This document shows positions 1-5,355 of a DNA stretch of 5,712 bases, in pieces. The DNA is taken from positions 1 through 5,712 of the forward strand of contig CALPQA020000150.1 of the NCBI GenBank assembly GCA_943325595.2, written 5' to 3'. Position numbers and translations under genes: made by a program. The notes beneath the pieces were generated by a model, which worked only from the letters and a program-made list of their open reading frames with translations, did no database searches and was not told where the DNA came from. Within the stretch, counting starts at the first letter, position 1; every line of letters begins with the position of its first letter. Source of the stretch: Auritidibacter sp. Marseille-P8566. Lineage in GTDB: Bacteria; Bacteroidota; Bacteroidia; Flavobacteriales; Flavobacteriaceae.

Positions 1-116
1 AACGCATCGACACTTAATTGTGTGAATGAATAAATGCCGAACATAACAAATATTGCCAACAAAACTCCTGTAATGAGTTTGTTGTTTACGGAAAAATTAA
101 TGATTTTATTTATCAT
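1..116 (-). CDS. czcA: CusA/CzcA-family heavy-metal efflux RND pump, N-terminal fragment
   Basis: Only the first 38 codons are present; the gene runs off the left edge of the window. It starts at an ATG at 116-114. The visible protein begins MINKIINFSVNNKLITG, followed by a hydrophobic segment (about residues 14-28) and then SFTQLSVDA. This is the N-terminus typical of heavy-metal RND pumps: a short cytoplasmic amphipathic helix, the first transmembrane helix, and the start of the conserved Q-L-x-[IV]-D-A-x-P motif, cut just before the proline. In that family the inner-membrane trimer exports monovalent or divalent cations from cytoplasm or periplasm with proton antiport, together with a CusB-like adaptor and a TolC-like channel. 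The gene lies downstream of, and on the same strand as, a small Cys-rich secreted protein gene that often precedes such operons in Bacteroidetes. The metal specificity cannot be read from this fragment, so the symbol is family-level only. Confidence 0.8.
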   Translation of the reverse strand, partial: MINKIINFSVNNKLITGVLLAIFVMFGIYSFTQLSVDA

Positions 117-119
117 TGT

Positions 120-232
120 AATAGTATAATGAATGAGTAATTAGGCACTAATGCCCATTGAATACTGTGGAAAATCCACAACTCTATAACCCGAATCCCG
201 ATAGCTATCGGGACAGGCTTCATTATACTATT
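120..232. repeat. Nested inverted repeats between the Cys-rich protein gene and czcA
   Basis: A perfect 14-bp inverted repeat (AATAGTATAATGAA at 120-133, its complement at 219-232) encloses three smaller hairpins: GGCA/TGCC at 144-155, TGTGGA/TCCACA at 166-180, and a perfect 18-bp palindrome at 196-213. The right arm overlaps the last codons and the stop of the upstream gene. The left arm ends four bases from the czcA start codon. As RNA from the minus strand the whole spacer could fold into a multi-branched structure. It could act as a processing or stability element that sets the ratio of the two products, as an attenuator, or it could be a small non-autonomous repeat element inserted in the spacer. 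Which of these applies cannot be decided from one copy. Confidence 0.6.
196..213. repeat. 18-bp perfect palindrome (REP-like)
   Basis: TCCCGATAGCTATCGGGA is its own reverse complement. From memory, the CCCGATAGCTATCGGG core is a very common dispersed palindrome in Flavobacterium genomes, mostly in intergenic DNA and often at gene ends, so this copy supports the taxonomic guess. Here it sits 10 bases downstream of the stop of the small Cys-rich protein gene. There it could stabilise the transcript end or act as a partial terminator, although no T run follows it on the minus strand. Confidence 0.65.
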
Positions 233-537
233 TGAGGCGGTTGCCAAATGCTCCCGAAGAAATTGGAAGTATTTATTGATTTGTATTCAGGTAGTTTTTT
301 TTTAACTGAAATTCTGCTCGGAATAAAATTGTATGAATAAATAGAAGTGAAAGTAAAACCTTGACAACCACAACAGCTACATATACAAAGAGGAGAGCAA
401 ATATCGTTGTCGTGGTGTGGAATTGATTGATTGCTTATAGTAACTTTCTTATTATACAAAATAGCATTACCGTCTGCACAAGGCATACAGGAAAGCACTG
501 TTAAGTATATTGAAAATATGAATAGTATTAATTTCAC
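223..537 (-). CDS. Small secreted Cys/His-rich protein (DUF6660-like), efflux-operon leader gene
   Basis: The product has 104 residues. The start is a GTG at 537-535: an in-frame stop lies about 11 codons upstream with no ATG between, and the GTG places a signal peptide exactly at the N-terminus (KLILFIFSIYLTVLS). Cys17 follows V-L-S, so a lipoprotein signal is possible, but simple secretion is equally plausible. The mature part has Cys20, then a metal-ligand-like cluster at about residues 41-58: His-His-Asp-x-Asp followed by CSPLCICSCCGC. The C-terminus ends in a short IWQPP motif. I recognise this as the small protein family (DUF6660 from memory) found ahead of TolC/CzcA-type metal-efflux genes in Bacteroidetes. 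A periplasmic or outer-surface role as metal binder or sensor is inferred, not shown. The next gene on the same strand, 106 bases away, is the RND pump, which fits this context. No convincing promoter was found upstream. Confidence 0.75.
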   Translation of the reverse strand: MKLILFIFSIYLTVLSCMPCADGNAILYNKKVTISNQSIPHHDNDICSPLCICSCCGCQGFTFTSIYSYNFIPSRISVKKKLPEYKSINTSNFFGSIWQPPQIV

Positions 538-572
538 AGGTGTAAAAGTAGGATTTTTTATTTTATGGTATC

Positions 573-599
573 AAAAAAAAGTTATGTTAACCTTTTTTT
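573..599 (-). terminator. Hairpin terminator after the frameshifted gene
   Basis: Read on the minus strand, AAAAAAAGGTTA (599-588) pairs with TAACTTTTTTTT (584-573) across a 3-base loop: 12 pairs including one G-U wobble, with the descending arm forming a run of eight T. The wobble becomes an A-C mismatch on the plus strand, so the structure favours minus-strand transcripts. It overlaps the stop codon of the gene at 598-1238 and would separate the replication block from the metal-efflux genes. GC content of the stem is low, so strength is uncertain. Confidence 0.4.
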
Positions 600-1238
600 A
601 TGATTTTTTTTTGAAAGCATTTATTTTATCAATATAAAACTGCAATTCGTACAAGTGAATTAAGCCATTATCGTTGTCGGGCATTTGTGCCAATTGGACT
701 AAATTAATATTTTGAAACAGGGACTCTTCTCCTAATAAATCCTGAATAACAATAAAAACTGCTTGTTGTAACGTTTTGCTATCACAATGTAATGCGTAGT
801 TTTTGAGGTAAATAATTAGATCTAATCTTGATTTTTCTTCGTCATAATCCAATGCCGTAAATTTGAGTTCACTTGCTTTGAGTGTAATATCTTTAAAAAA
901 GTAAGGTTCATCTAATCCACTAATAATTTTTTCAATTTCTGATGATGGCTGAATAAATGCTGTAAATTTCCAGTTCTTGAGTTGAGGTGCATTGTCCACT
1001 AAATTTACGACTTGGTAGAAGTAATCCAGATTCCCATTTGCCGTAATTATCATTTTGGATTTGTTTGTTTTTATTTTTGAAAAAACAAGCATAAAATCTA
1101 ATTCTTTACAATAGAATTTCAAGTGTTTATCTATCCAAAAACTAATTTTTTTTGATTTTTTGGTGTTCCATTAACTATGTTTTGAATGATTTGATTATTA
1201 TCTTGGAACCAGTTCCAGAATGTATTTATTGATTTCAT
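598..1238 (-). pseudogene. Conserved hypothetical gene split by a -1 frameshift at an A8 run (possibly slippage-expressed)
   Basis: An ATG at 1238 opens a frame reading MKSINTFWNWFQDNNQ and stops at a TAG (1133-1131) after 35 codons. The continuation is in the -1 frame from the run of eight A (1153-1146) to the TAA at 600-598. Joining them gives about 213 residues, with the junction reading QKK-ISFWIDKH. The FWNWF N-terminus and the downstream ITANG, APxLxxWKFTAF, DLIIYLKNY and LLGE motifs look like one small Bacteroidetes family I have met only as hypothetical protein; its function is unknown to me. It has no signal peptide or membrane segment, so it is probably cytosolic. The 174-codon downstream frame has only a TTG at 1122 ahead of it, which would be an internal leucine of the joined protein, so it is not a natural start. 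The phase CAA AAA AAA TTA contains A_AAA_AAA, a -1 slippery heptamer, so a full-length product by ribosomal or polymerase slippage is possible. A decayed gene or a sequencing error are the alternatives. It lies 21 bases after the ATPase gene. Confidence 0.65.
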
Positions 1239-1259
1239 TTTGATTTGATTTGTAGGTTA

Positions 1260-1925
1260 CTATTTTCGTTTATCAATAGAATGTTTTTCAAATGCAATTA
1301 AATTACATAATTCACGTAATCTAGAACGAACTCGATTACCGTAAACATTCTCAATTTCACTTGCCGAAAGGTTTGTCGTGATATGCGTTTGAATTTTTTT
1401 ACTTGTGAAAATATCATAACGAGATAATAGAATTTCAGCCATTACGTTACATTCGTTTCCGTAATATTTTAGGTTGTTTTCTGTTCCTAAATCATCAAAG
1501 CATATTATTTTGGGTTGCGATTCATAGAGTTTGCCTTTGCTGTATTTGTGAATTACTTCGTAGCCGTCTTGGATGAATTCAAAACTTATATCTCTAGTCG
1601 ATTTTACAAAAAATTTATGTTCGGTAGGGGTTAGGTATTTCATTAAATTTAAAAGTGATGTTTTGCCACAGCCCACTGGTCCAGAAAGTAAAATTCCTTT
1701 GTTGAGGTCTATTCTGTATTGAAAACAAGTTGCTTCATCTTTTAGAAAATAGGCGATGAGTTTATAAATTATTGGATAATCGCTTTCAAGTATTTTGAAA
1801 TGATTTCCGTATAAATCAACGCCTTTTTTCTCTAACCAAACTACCACATCGCTGTAATTATAATGGCTCTGAATAGTCTTTATCGTTTCCTGTGTTGAGG
1901 TGTTTTGCTCTGTTGGATTGCTCAT
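1260..1925 (-). CDS. DnaC/IstB-like AAA+ ATPase, putative helicase loader
   Basis: The product has 221 residues, with an ATG start at 1925-1923. AAA+ landmarks occur in order: Walker A GPVGCGKTS at residues 82-90, Walker B IICFDDLG at 140-147, sensor-1 THITTNLS at 180-187, and an arginine-rich RVRSRLRE segment at 198-205 that matches the arginine-finger region of DnaC-type proteins. Residues 1-75 are a variable N-terminal part, where loaders of this group usually contact the helicase or initiator. Proteins of this type load the replicative DnaB helicase onto an origin using ATP. The gene overlaps the preceding winged-helix gene by 68 bases in another frame, which points to translational coupling and joint function. 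The next methionine is at residue 95, beyond the Walker A motif, so the overlap cannot be explained away by a later ATG. No DnaB-like helicase is in the window, so the host enzyme is the likely partner. An IstB-type transposition helper is less likely because no transposase is nearby. Confidence 0.8.
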   Translation of the reverse strand: MSNPTEQNTSTQETIKTIQSHYNYSDVVVWLEKKGVDLYGNHFKILESDYPIIYKLIAYFLKDEATCFQYRIDLNKGILLSGPVGCGKTSLLNLMKYLTPTEHKFFVKSTRDISFEFIQDGYEVIHKYSKGKLYESQPKIICFDDLGTENNLKYYGNECNVMAEILLSRYDIFTSKKIQTHITTNLSASEIENVYGNRVRSRLRELCNLIAFEKHSIDKRK

Positions 1926-2751
1926 TTGAAATGAATTTAGGTGCGTTTAATATCCAATTTTCTGCTGCTGCTTGCCAATTGACCATCGGGGTTTTGCCAC
2001 CGACTAACCAACCATTGCTGGAGAAGTAATTGAAAAATTTAATGGCTTCGATTTCTTGAAAGTTCTGTTCGAGAAAATAGGCTTTGACATTTTCGATTGA
2101 TGGCACAATCTCTTTTTGCCGACTTTTTTCAGTTTGATTTTCACGGGTGTCGGCGAATGTTGAAAACATTTCTTTTTTGGCGGAACTTTTTTCTTTTTCG
2201 GCAGTTTCGCTTTTTAAAAAACCATTATCATTTTCAAATTTTTTTGCCTGCTCGTCCAAGTTTACAATCTTTAAATCGTTTGAAATGTTTGGTATGTTTG
2301 TATTGTTTATATAAGATACTAGAGCTTGTTCAGCACCAGTCCCACTAGTTGTACCAGTACTAGTACAGAGCTTGTTCACTACTTGTTCATTAACCAGTTC
2401 AAAAAGGGGTTCATTTTTTGGTGTTGTGATTTTTTCATTTTTGGCAATTGGTTTTAAATCATCTGAAAAATTTAGTAGGTAAACAAGGCTTCCTTTGAAT
2501 GGATTATACGATGGTTCATAATTAATATAACCTTGTGAATGTAAGTTTTTCAAACACTTATGATAGGTTGCTTTGGAACTTATTTTACTTATCCTCATTA
2601 CCTCATCACGAGAAATACTGATTGGGTTTTTGAACCGATTGCAATTCCAGAATTGGAATAACGACATATACAAACTAACGTGTGTTGGGTTGAGTGTTTT
2701 GTCGATTGCTACCTTCTCAAAAAATCCTGTTAGATGTTTTATGTAATTCAT
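1858..2751 (-). CDS. Winged-helix replication initiator-like protein (replisome-organizer type)
   Basis: The product has 297 residues from the ATG at 2751. That start forms an ATGA overlap with the stop of the upstream helix-turn-helix gene. An ATG 12 bases further upstream (2763) would add MASE, and I prefer the coupled start, MNYIKHLTGFFEKV. Residues of about 20-95 form a winged-helix-like unit (LNPTHVSLYMSLFQFWN, then SRDEVMRISKISSKATYHKCLKNL). A long polar, Ser/Thr/Lys/Glu-rich linker covers about 100-215. The C-terminal part (about 219-272) has a FFNYFSSNGWLVG...VNWQAAAENWI pattern like the C-terminal domain of DnaD-type and phage replisome-organizer proteins. The domain order and the downstream overlapping DnaC-like gene suggest an initiator that binds an origin and hands over to the loader. 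Homologues are often labelled transcriptional regulator, and that remains possible. The linker DNA carries short repeats that might be origin iterons. Confidence 0.6.
   Translation of the reverse strand: MNYIKHLTGFFEKVAIDKTLNPTHVSLYMSLFQFWNCNRFKNPISISRDEVMRISKISSKATYHKCLKNLHSQGYINYEPSYNPFKGSLVYLLNFSDDLKPIAKNEKITTPKNEPLFELVNEQVVNKLCTSTGTTSGTGAEQALVSYINNTNIPNISNDLKIVNLDEQAKKFENDNGFLKSETAEKEKSSAKKEMFSTFADTRENQTEKSRQKEIVPSIENVKAYFLEQNFQEIEAIKFFNYFSSNGWLVGGKTPMVNWQAAAENWILNAPKFISNEQSNRAKHLNTGNDKDYSEPL
2321..2389. repeat. Short direct repeats and palindrome inside the initiator-like gene
   Basis: AGAGCTTGTTCA occurs twice (2321-2332 and 2367-2378), and its CTTGTTCA core a third time (2382-2389). 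Between the first two copies lies the 10-bp palindrome GTACTAGTAC (2357-2366). The stretch codes for the low-complexity linker of the initiator-like protein, around residues 122-144 of the 2751 start, where protein constraint is weak. In lambda the O protein binds iterons located within the O gene linker, so an origin here is conceivable, but repeats this short could also be chance. Confidence 0.35.
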
Positions 2752-3053
2752 CTCACTAGCCATTTTGGATTGAATAATGTAGCCGTTGCATCGACTTTAT
2801 TTTCTTCTAATACTTTTTCTAAATCGGAACTGGAGTAGTAAAGTATTCCACCAACTTTGGTATAAGTGATAGTTCCGTTTACTCGTAGATTTTGTAAAGT
2901 GCCTGGAGAAATATTTAGCAATTTTCTGACTTCGGAGGATTTGAGCCATTGTTTTTGCTGTTGCGGTTTTGAATTAAACATATCTTTCAAGTCTGTTAAA
3001 AGGAGTGAACGAAATTCGTTTAGGTCTTCTCTAGTAATGATTTCTACTGCCAT
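2748..3053 (-). CDS. MerR/excisionase-type helix-turn-helix protein
   Basis: The product has 101 residues, with an ATG start at 3053. Residues 36-84 form a compact HTH_17/MerR-like DNA-binding unit: WLKSSEVRKLLNISPGTLQNLR is the helix-turn-helix, VNGTITYTKVGGILYYSSSDLEKVL the following wing and helix. The N-terminal 35 residues are a charged helix with a Gln-rich stretch. Length and architecture match the small proteins annotated as excisionase or DNA-binding protein in Bacteroidetes conjugative elements, such as the Xis2c group of CTnDOT. It probably bends DNA at the attachment site during excision, or regulates the operon. It is the first gene of a tightly packed series, its stop overlapping the next start as ATGA. 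It follows rteC after a 108-base spacer, where CTnDOT knowledge would place RteC-dependent control. The exact role (Xis versus repressor) is inferred. Confidence 0.75.
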   Translation of the reverse strand: MAVEIITREDLNEFRSLLLTDLKDMFNSKPQQQKQWLKSSEVRKLLNISPGTLQNLRVNGTITYTKVGGILYYSSSDLEKVLEENKVDATATLFNPKWLVR

Positions 3054-3161
3054 TTTGAAATTTTTAAATTGTTATGGTACAAAATTGTATGTTTTGGTTT
3101 AATAAAAATCACAACTCAAACCCCGTTGGGAACGATTTTATATAAATTGAAAATGTTTATA
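3054..3161 (-). promoter_or_regulatory. Spacer upstream of the helix-turn-helix operon, likely its promoter region
   Basis: These 108 bases separate rteC from the next gene and hold no open frame of note. A short inverted repeat TACAA-AA-TTGTA lies at 3078-3089. On the minus strand CAATTTTG (3087-3080) is one base off the Bacteroidetes -7 consensus TAnnTTTG, with TTTG and TTG motifs further upstream at imperfect spacing. GTTTTGGTTTA at 3091-3101 resembles the arm GTTTTTAGGTTTA of the inverted repeat in the rteC leader, with two bases missing. In CTnDOT, RteC binds an inverted repeat just upstream of the excision operon promoter, so this is the expected place for such a site. The actual site is not certain. 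Confidence 0.35.
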
Positions 3162-4010
3162 TTAAAATGTTTCATCGGTTTCGTCCATCCGCTTGGTTAA
3201 GACTTCTTCCAAAGTGCTTAAAAATTTTGTTCTATCCGCCTTACGCTCCCTTATTTCAAGGAAAGTTCTTCGGTATTGTCCTAAATCGATATTGAATATT
3301 TCCTCGAAATAAATTGCAATTTCTTTTAGTTCGGCTGCACCATTATTGAAAACTCCTTTAGTATGCAAAGCATACAATAGTTCTGTTAATGCAACTTTAT
3401 TTCCTGTCCAAACCATTTTCCCTTTCGGTTCAAGTTGGGATTTTTCTTTGTATTCTTTTTTTTCAGTATTTGATAGTTTGGTTTCCAAATAAACCTGTAC
3501 TAGATCATATGCAAGAATCTTTGCGACTTTAAAATCGTGTGAAGTTGAAAAATTATGATCAGCTTCAAAATAAAAACTATCCAATCGTAATTTTACATCG
3601 TAATTCCCTCTAACAAAATATTTAAAATCAAGAAAACTACTTCCCGTTCTGTGGTAGTTGTAAAAATCTAAATTGTTGTCGAAAAATCGCTTTAGTTTTT
3701 TTAGTTCATTGTTGAGGTATTTTTTAGTTATCCGTTCGCCACCGTGTGGCATTTTAGTTTCGATTTTTAAAATGGTATTGTGATAAATGTATAAAGAAGT
3801 GAATTTTGGTTTTATGTTTTTAAAAAAATCTATTTCAGAATCCAAACTCATTGTTTTGTCTTTTAGAAATTGCTTTTTAAGGTTGTTAATTACCTTTAAT
3901 GTTATTTCAATTGACTTTACAGATTTTGTTATCAAATCATCCATTTCTAGGTTGATAAAACTTAATTGTTCTGTTAATTCAAATAATGGTTGTTTAAATT
4001 TGATGCTCAT
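3162..4010 (-). CDS. rteC: RteC-family regulator of element excision
   Basis: The product has 282 residues from the ATG at 4010 (MSIKFKQPLF). The frame is open to 4049, but the codon there is TTG and the extension runs through a 13-bp inverted repeat, so the ATG is preferred. Family landmarks of RteC: SEIDFFKNIKPKF at 58-70 followed by YIYHNTILKIE, LKRFFDNNLDFYNYHRTGSSFLDFKYFVRG at about 106-135, an FSTSHDFKVAKILAYDLVQVYL segment at 154-175, WTGNKVALTELLYALHTKG at 201-219, and the C-terminal FEEIFNIDLGQYRRTFLEIRERKADRTKFL at 235-264, plausibly the DNA-binding end. In CTnDOT, RteC is a DNA-binding activator that turns on the xis2c-xis2d-exc operon, after itself being induced by RteA/RteB. Here it sits directly between the integrase and the helix-turn-helix gene, a compact arrangement. 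No two-component RteA/RteB pair is seen in the window, so its own control must differ or lie elsewhere. Confidence 0.85.
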   Translation of the reverse strand: MSIKFKQPLFELTEQLSFINLEMDDLITKSVKSIEITLKVINNLKKQFLKDKTMSLDSEIDFFKNIKPKFTSLYIYHNTILKIETKMPHGGERITKKYLNNELKKLKRFFDNNLDFYNYHRTGSSFLDFKYFVRGNYDVKLRLDSFYFEADHNFSTSHDFKVAKILAYDLVQVYLETKLSNTEKKEYKEKSQLEPKGKMVWTGNKVALTELLYALHTKGVFNNGAAELKEIAIYFEEIFNIDLGQYRRTFLEIRERKADRTKFLSTLEEVLTKRMDETDETF

Positions 4011-4017
4011 TTTTGTT

Positions 4018-4067
4018 GTTTTTAGGTTTAAAATTTTGATTTGACTCAAAAAAATAAACCTAAAAAC
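4018..4067. promoter_or_regulatory. 13-bp inverted repeat in the rteC leader, candidate operator
   Basis: GTTTTTAGGTTTA (4018-4030) and its exact complement TAAACCTAAAAAC (4055-4067) are separated by 24 bases. The block starts 7 bases upstream of the rteC ATG and ends 19 bases after the integrase stop. An 11-base near-palindrome TTTGACTCAAA (4040-4050) lies inside. As DNA it could be a dimer binding site for RteC autoregulation. As minus-strand RNA it could fold into a 13-pair stem that affects rteC translation or ends part of the int transcript. The T run that would make it a clear intrinsic terminator is absent after the stem. Confidence 0.55.
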
Positions 4068-4086
4068 TCCAAATCCAATAATGATC

Positions 4087-5331
4087 TTAATTTATTTTTT
4101 GCTCTTTTTGTATCGGTGTCATTGAAAACTTATTTCTCAAAACCTGCATATCTTCGCTAACTTTTTTATCCAAAACCTTTGCATAGTGTTGGGTAGTTCG
4201 TAAGTTTTTATGACCTAACATTTTGCTTACACTTTCTATCGGAACGCCATTTGTAAGGGTTATAGTCGTTGCAAAAGTGTGTCTGGCAATGTGAAAAGTT
4301 AATTCTTTTTCAATCTCGCAAACGCCAGCTATTTCTTTGAGATAAGCATTCATTTTTTGATTGGTTAAAATTGGCAAAAGTCTGTCTTCGTTATTACTTT
4401 TAGGATGGTCAGCGTATTTATCAATAATCATTTGCGTTACTGGAAGAATAGGAATTTTGGAAGCGGTTTCGGTTTTCTGTCTGTGGGTAAATATCCACTT
4501 TTCGCCATCAATACCGATGCTTATATGCGACTTTGTTAAGTTTTTGACATCAATGTAAGCCAAACCAGTAAAGCAGCTAAAAAGGAATATATCACGCACC
4601 AAAGACAATCGTTCGGTTTTGAAATCTTTGTTAATGATGTTTTGAATTTCTTCTTCAGATAAATAAACTCTCTCGACTTCTTTAACTTTAGATTTATAAT
4701 TTGCAAAAGGATTTTTGTCTAGCCAATCATTGGCCAGACAAAGCTTAATTATTTTACTGAAATTCTTGATGTATTTTACGGCGGTGTTGTTAGCACAATT
4801 TCTAACGCTTCTTAACCAAAATTCATAATCGGTGATAAAAGCGTGATCTATTTTGTTAATCTCAATATCGGAAACTTTGTATTTCCATTGCAGGAATTCG
4901 ATGGTATGGCTCAAAGATGTTCTATAACGTTCTAATGTTCCTGGCGCATATTCTTTGCCAACCAACTCTTTTATTTTGTTATTATGGTCTTGGAAGATTG
5001 GGATTAGCATTCGTTTCGTTTCAGCAACTCCAAACAATTCATTCTTCAAATTTTCGGAAGTAACTTTGATGTCTTTTTTGAATAATCTTTTTTCGGCTTC
5101 CAAAACTTGATTTTTCAAATAATCCAGATGGCTATTTATTGTTCTAGCTTCTTCATTAGTACCCTTAACTTTGGTGCCTTCTGATGACCATTTCTCTGGA
5201 TTTACATACTTGTTTGCACTAAACTCAAATCGTTTGGCTTGGATTGTTACTCTTGCATAAATAGGGCAAATGCCCTCGTTGTTGGCTTTTGATCTCTTGA
5301 TGTAAAAGAGAATTGATACAGTTGTGTTCAT
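4087..5331 (-). CDS. int: Tyrosine recombinase (IntDOT-like integrase)
   Basis: The product has 414 residues, the usual size for Bacteroidetes integrases, with an ATG start at 5331. Residues of about 5-90 are an arm-type DNA-binding domain (SILFYIKRSKANNEG, CPIYARVTI), about 108-207 a SAM-like core-binding domain, and about 220-400 the catalytic domain. Catalytic residues visible are Lys286 in HRQKTET, His347 and Arg350 in HIARHTF, His374 in LGHKN, and the nucleophile Tyr383 in TTQHYAKV. The usual first arginine is replaced: the motif reads TGLAYIDV with Ala258. Loss of Arg I is known for IntDOT and relatives, where another arginine is thought to compensate; Arg284 next to the beta-strand lysine is a candidate. 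The enzyme would integrate and excise the element at its att sites. It is transcribed away from the tRNA-Ser gene 260 bases upstream, which fits insertion at that tRNA. The stop is 37 bases before the frame that contains rteC, so co-transcription is likely. Confidence 0.92.
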   Translation of the reverse strand: MNTTVSILFYIKRSKANNEGICPIYARVTIQAKRFEFSANKYVNPEKWSSEGTKVKGTNEEARTINSHLDYLKNQVLEAEKRLFKKDIKVTSENLKNELFGVAETKRMLIPIFQDHNNKIKELVGKEYAPGTLERYRTSLSHTIEFLQWKYKVSDIEINKIDHAFITDYEFWLRSVRNCANNTAVKYIKNFSKIIKLCLANDWLDKNPFANYKSKVKEVERVYLSEEEIQNIINKDFKTERLSLVRDIFLFSCFTGLAYIDVKNLTKSHISIGIDGEKWIFTHRQKTETASKIPILPVTQMIIDKYADHPKSNNEDRLLPILTNQKMNAYLKEIAGVCEIEKELTFHIARHTFATTITLTNGVPIESVSKMLGHKNLRTTQHYAKVLDKKVSEDMQVLRNKFSMTPIQKEQKIN

Positions 5332-5355
5332 AAGTGGTAACCTTTTAGTTATTAT

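Noticed and set aside
1..600. Second copy of the tRNA-Ser 3' end as the distal att site
   Set aside because: I looked for the T-arm and acceptor sequence in the left part of the window and found no match beyond a short CGAATCCC (193-200), which belongs to the REP-like palindrome context.
431..637. Plus-strand open frame of 68 codons
   Set aside because: It is antisense to the Cys-rich protein gene and terminator, its tail is encoded by a T-rich run, and it shows no family features.
598..1122. Stand-alone 174-codon gene starting at TTG 1122
   Set aside because: Coding sequence continues upstream in frame to the A8 run and joins the FWNWF N-terminus in another frame; the TTG is an internal leucine.
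2097..2348. Plus-strand open frame of 83 codons
   Set aside because: It is the antisense shadow of the polar linker of the initiator-like gene; Phe/Arg-rich composition is what Lys/Glu-rich coding DNA gives in reverse.
3124..3162. Terminator after rteC
   Set aside because: ATATAAA/TTTATAT (3140-3162) is a 7-bp AT-only stem without a T run, and CGTT/AACG (3124-3134) has only four pairs; neither is convincing.
3787..4044. Plus-strand open frame of 85 codons
   Set aside because: It is antisense to well-recognised rteC sequence and has no motif or promoter of its own. The same applies to 2866-3102 and 4361-4558.
4011..4049. Longer rteC beginning at 4049
   Set aside because: The codon is TTG, the added 13 residues are low complexity, and the stretch coincides with a 13-bp inverted repeat; the ATG at 4010 is the better start.
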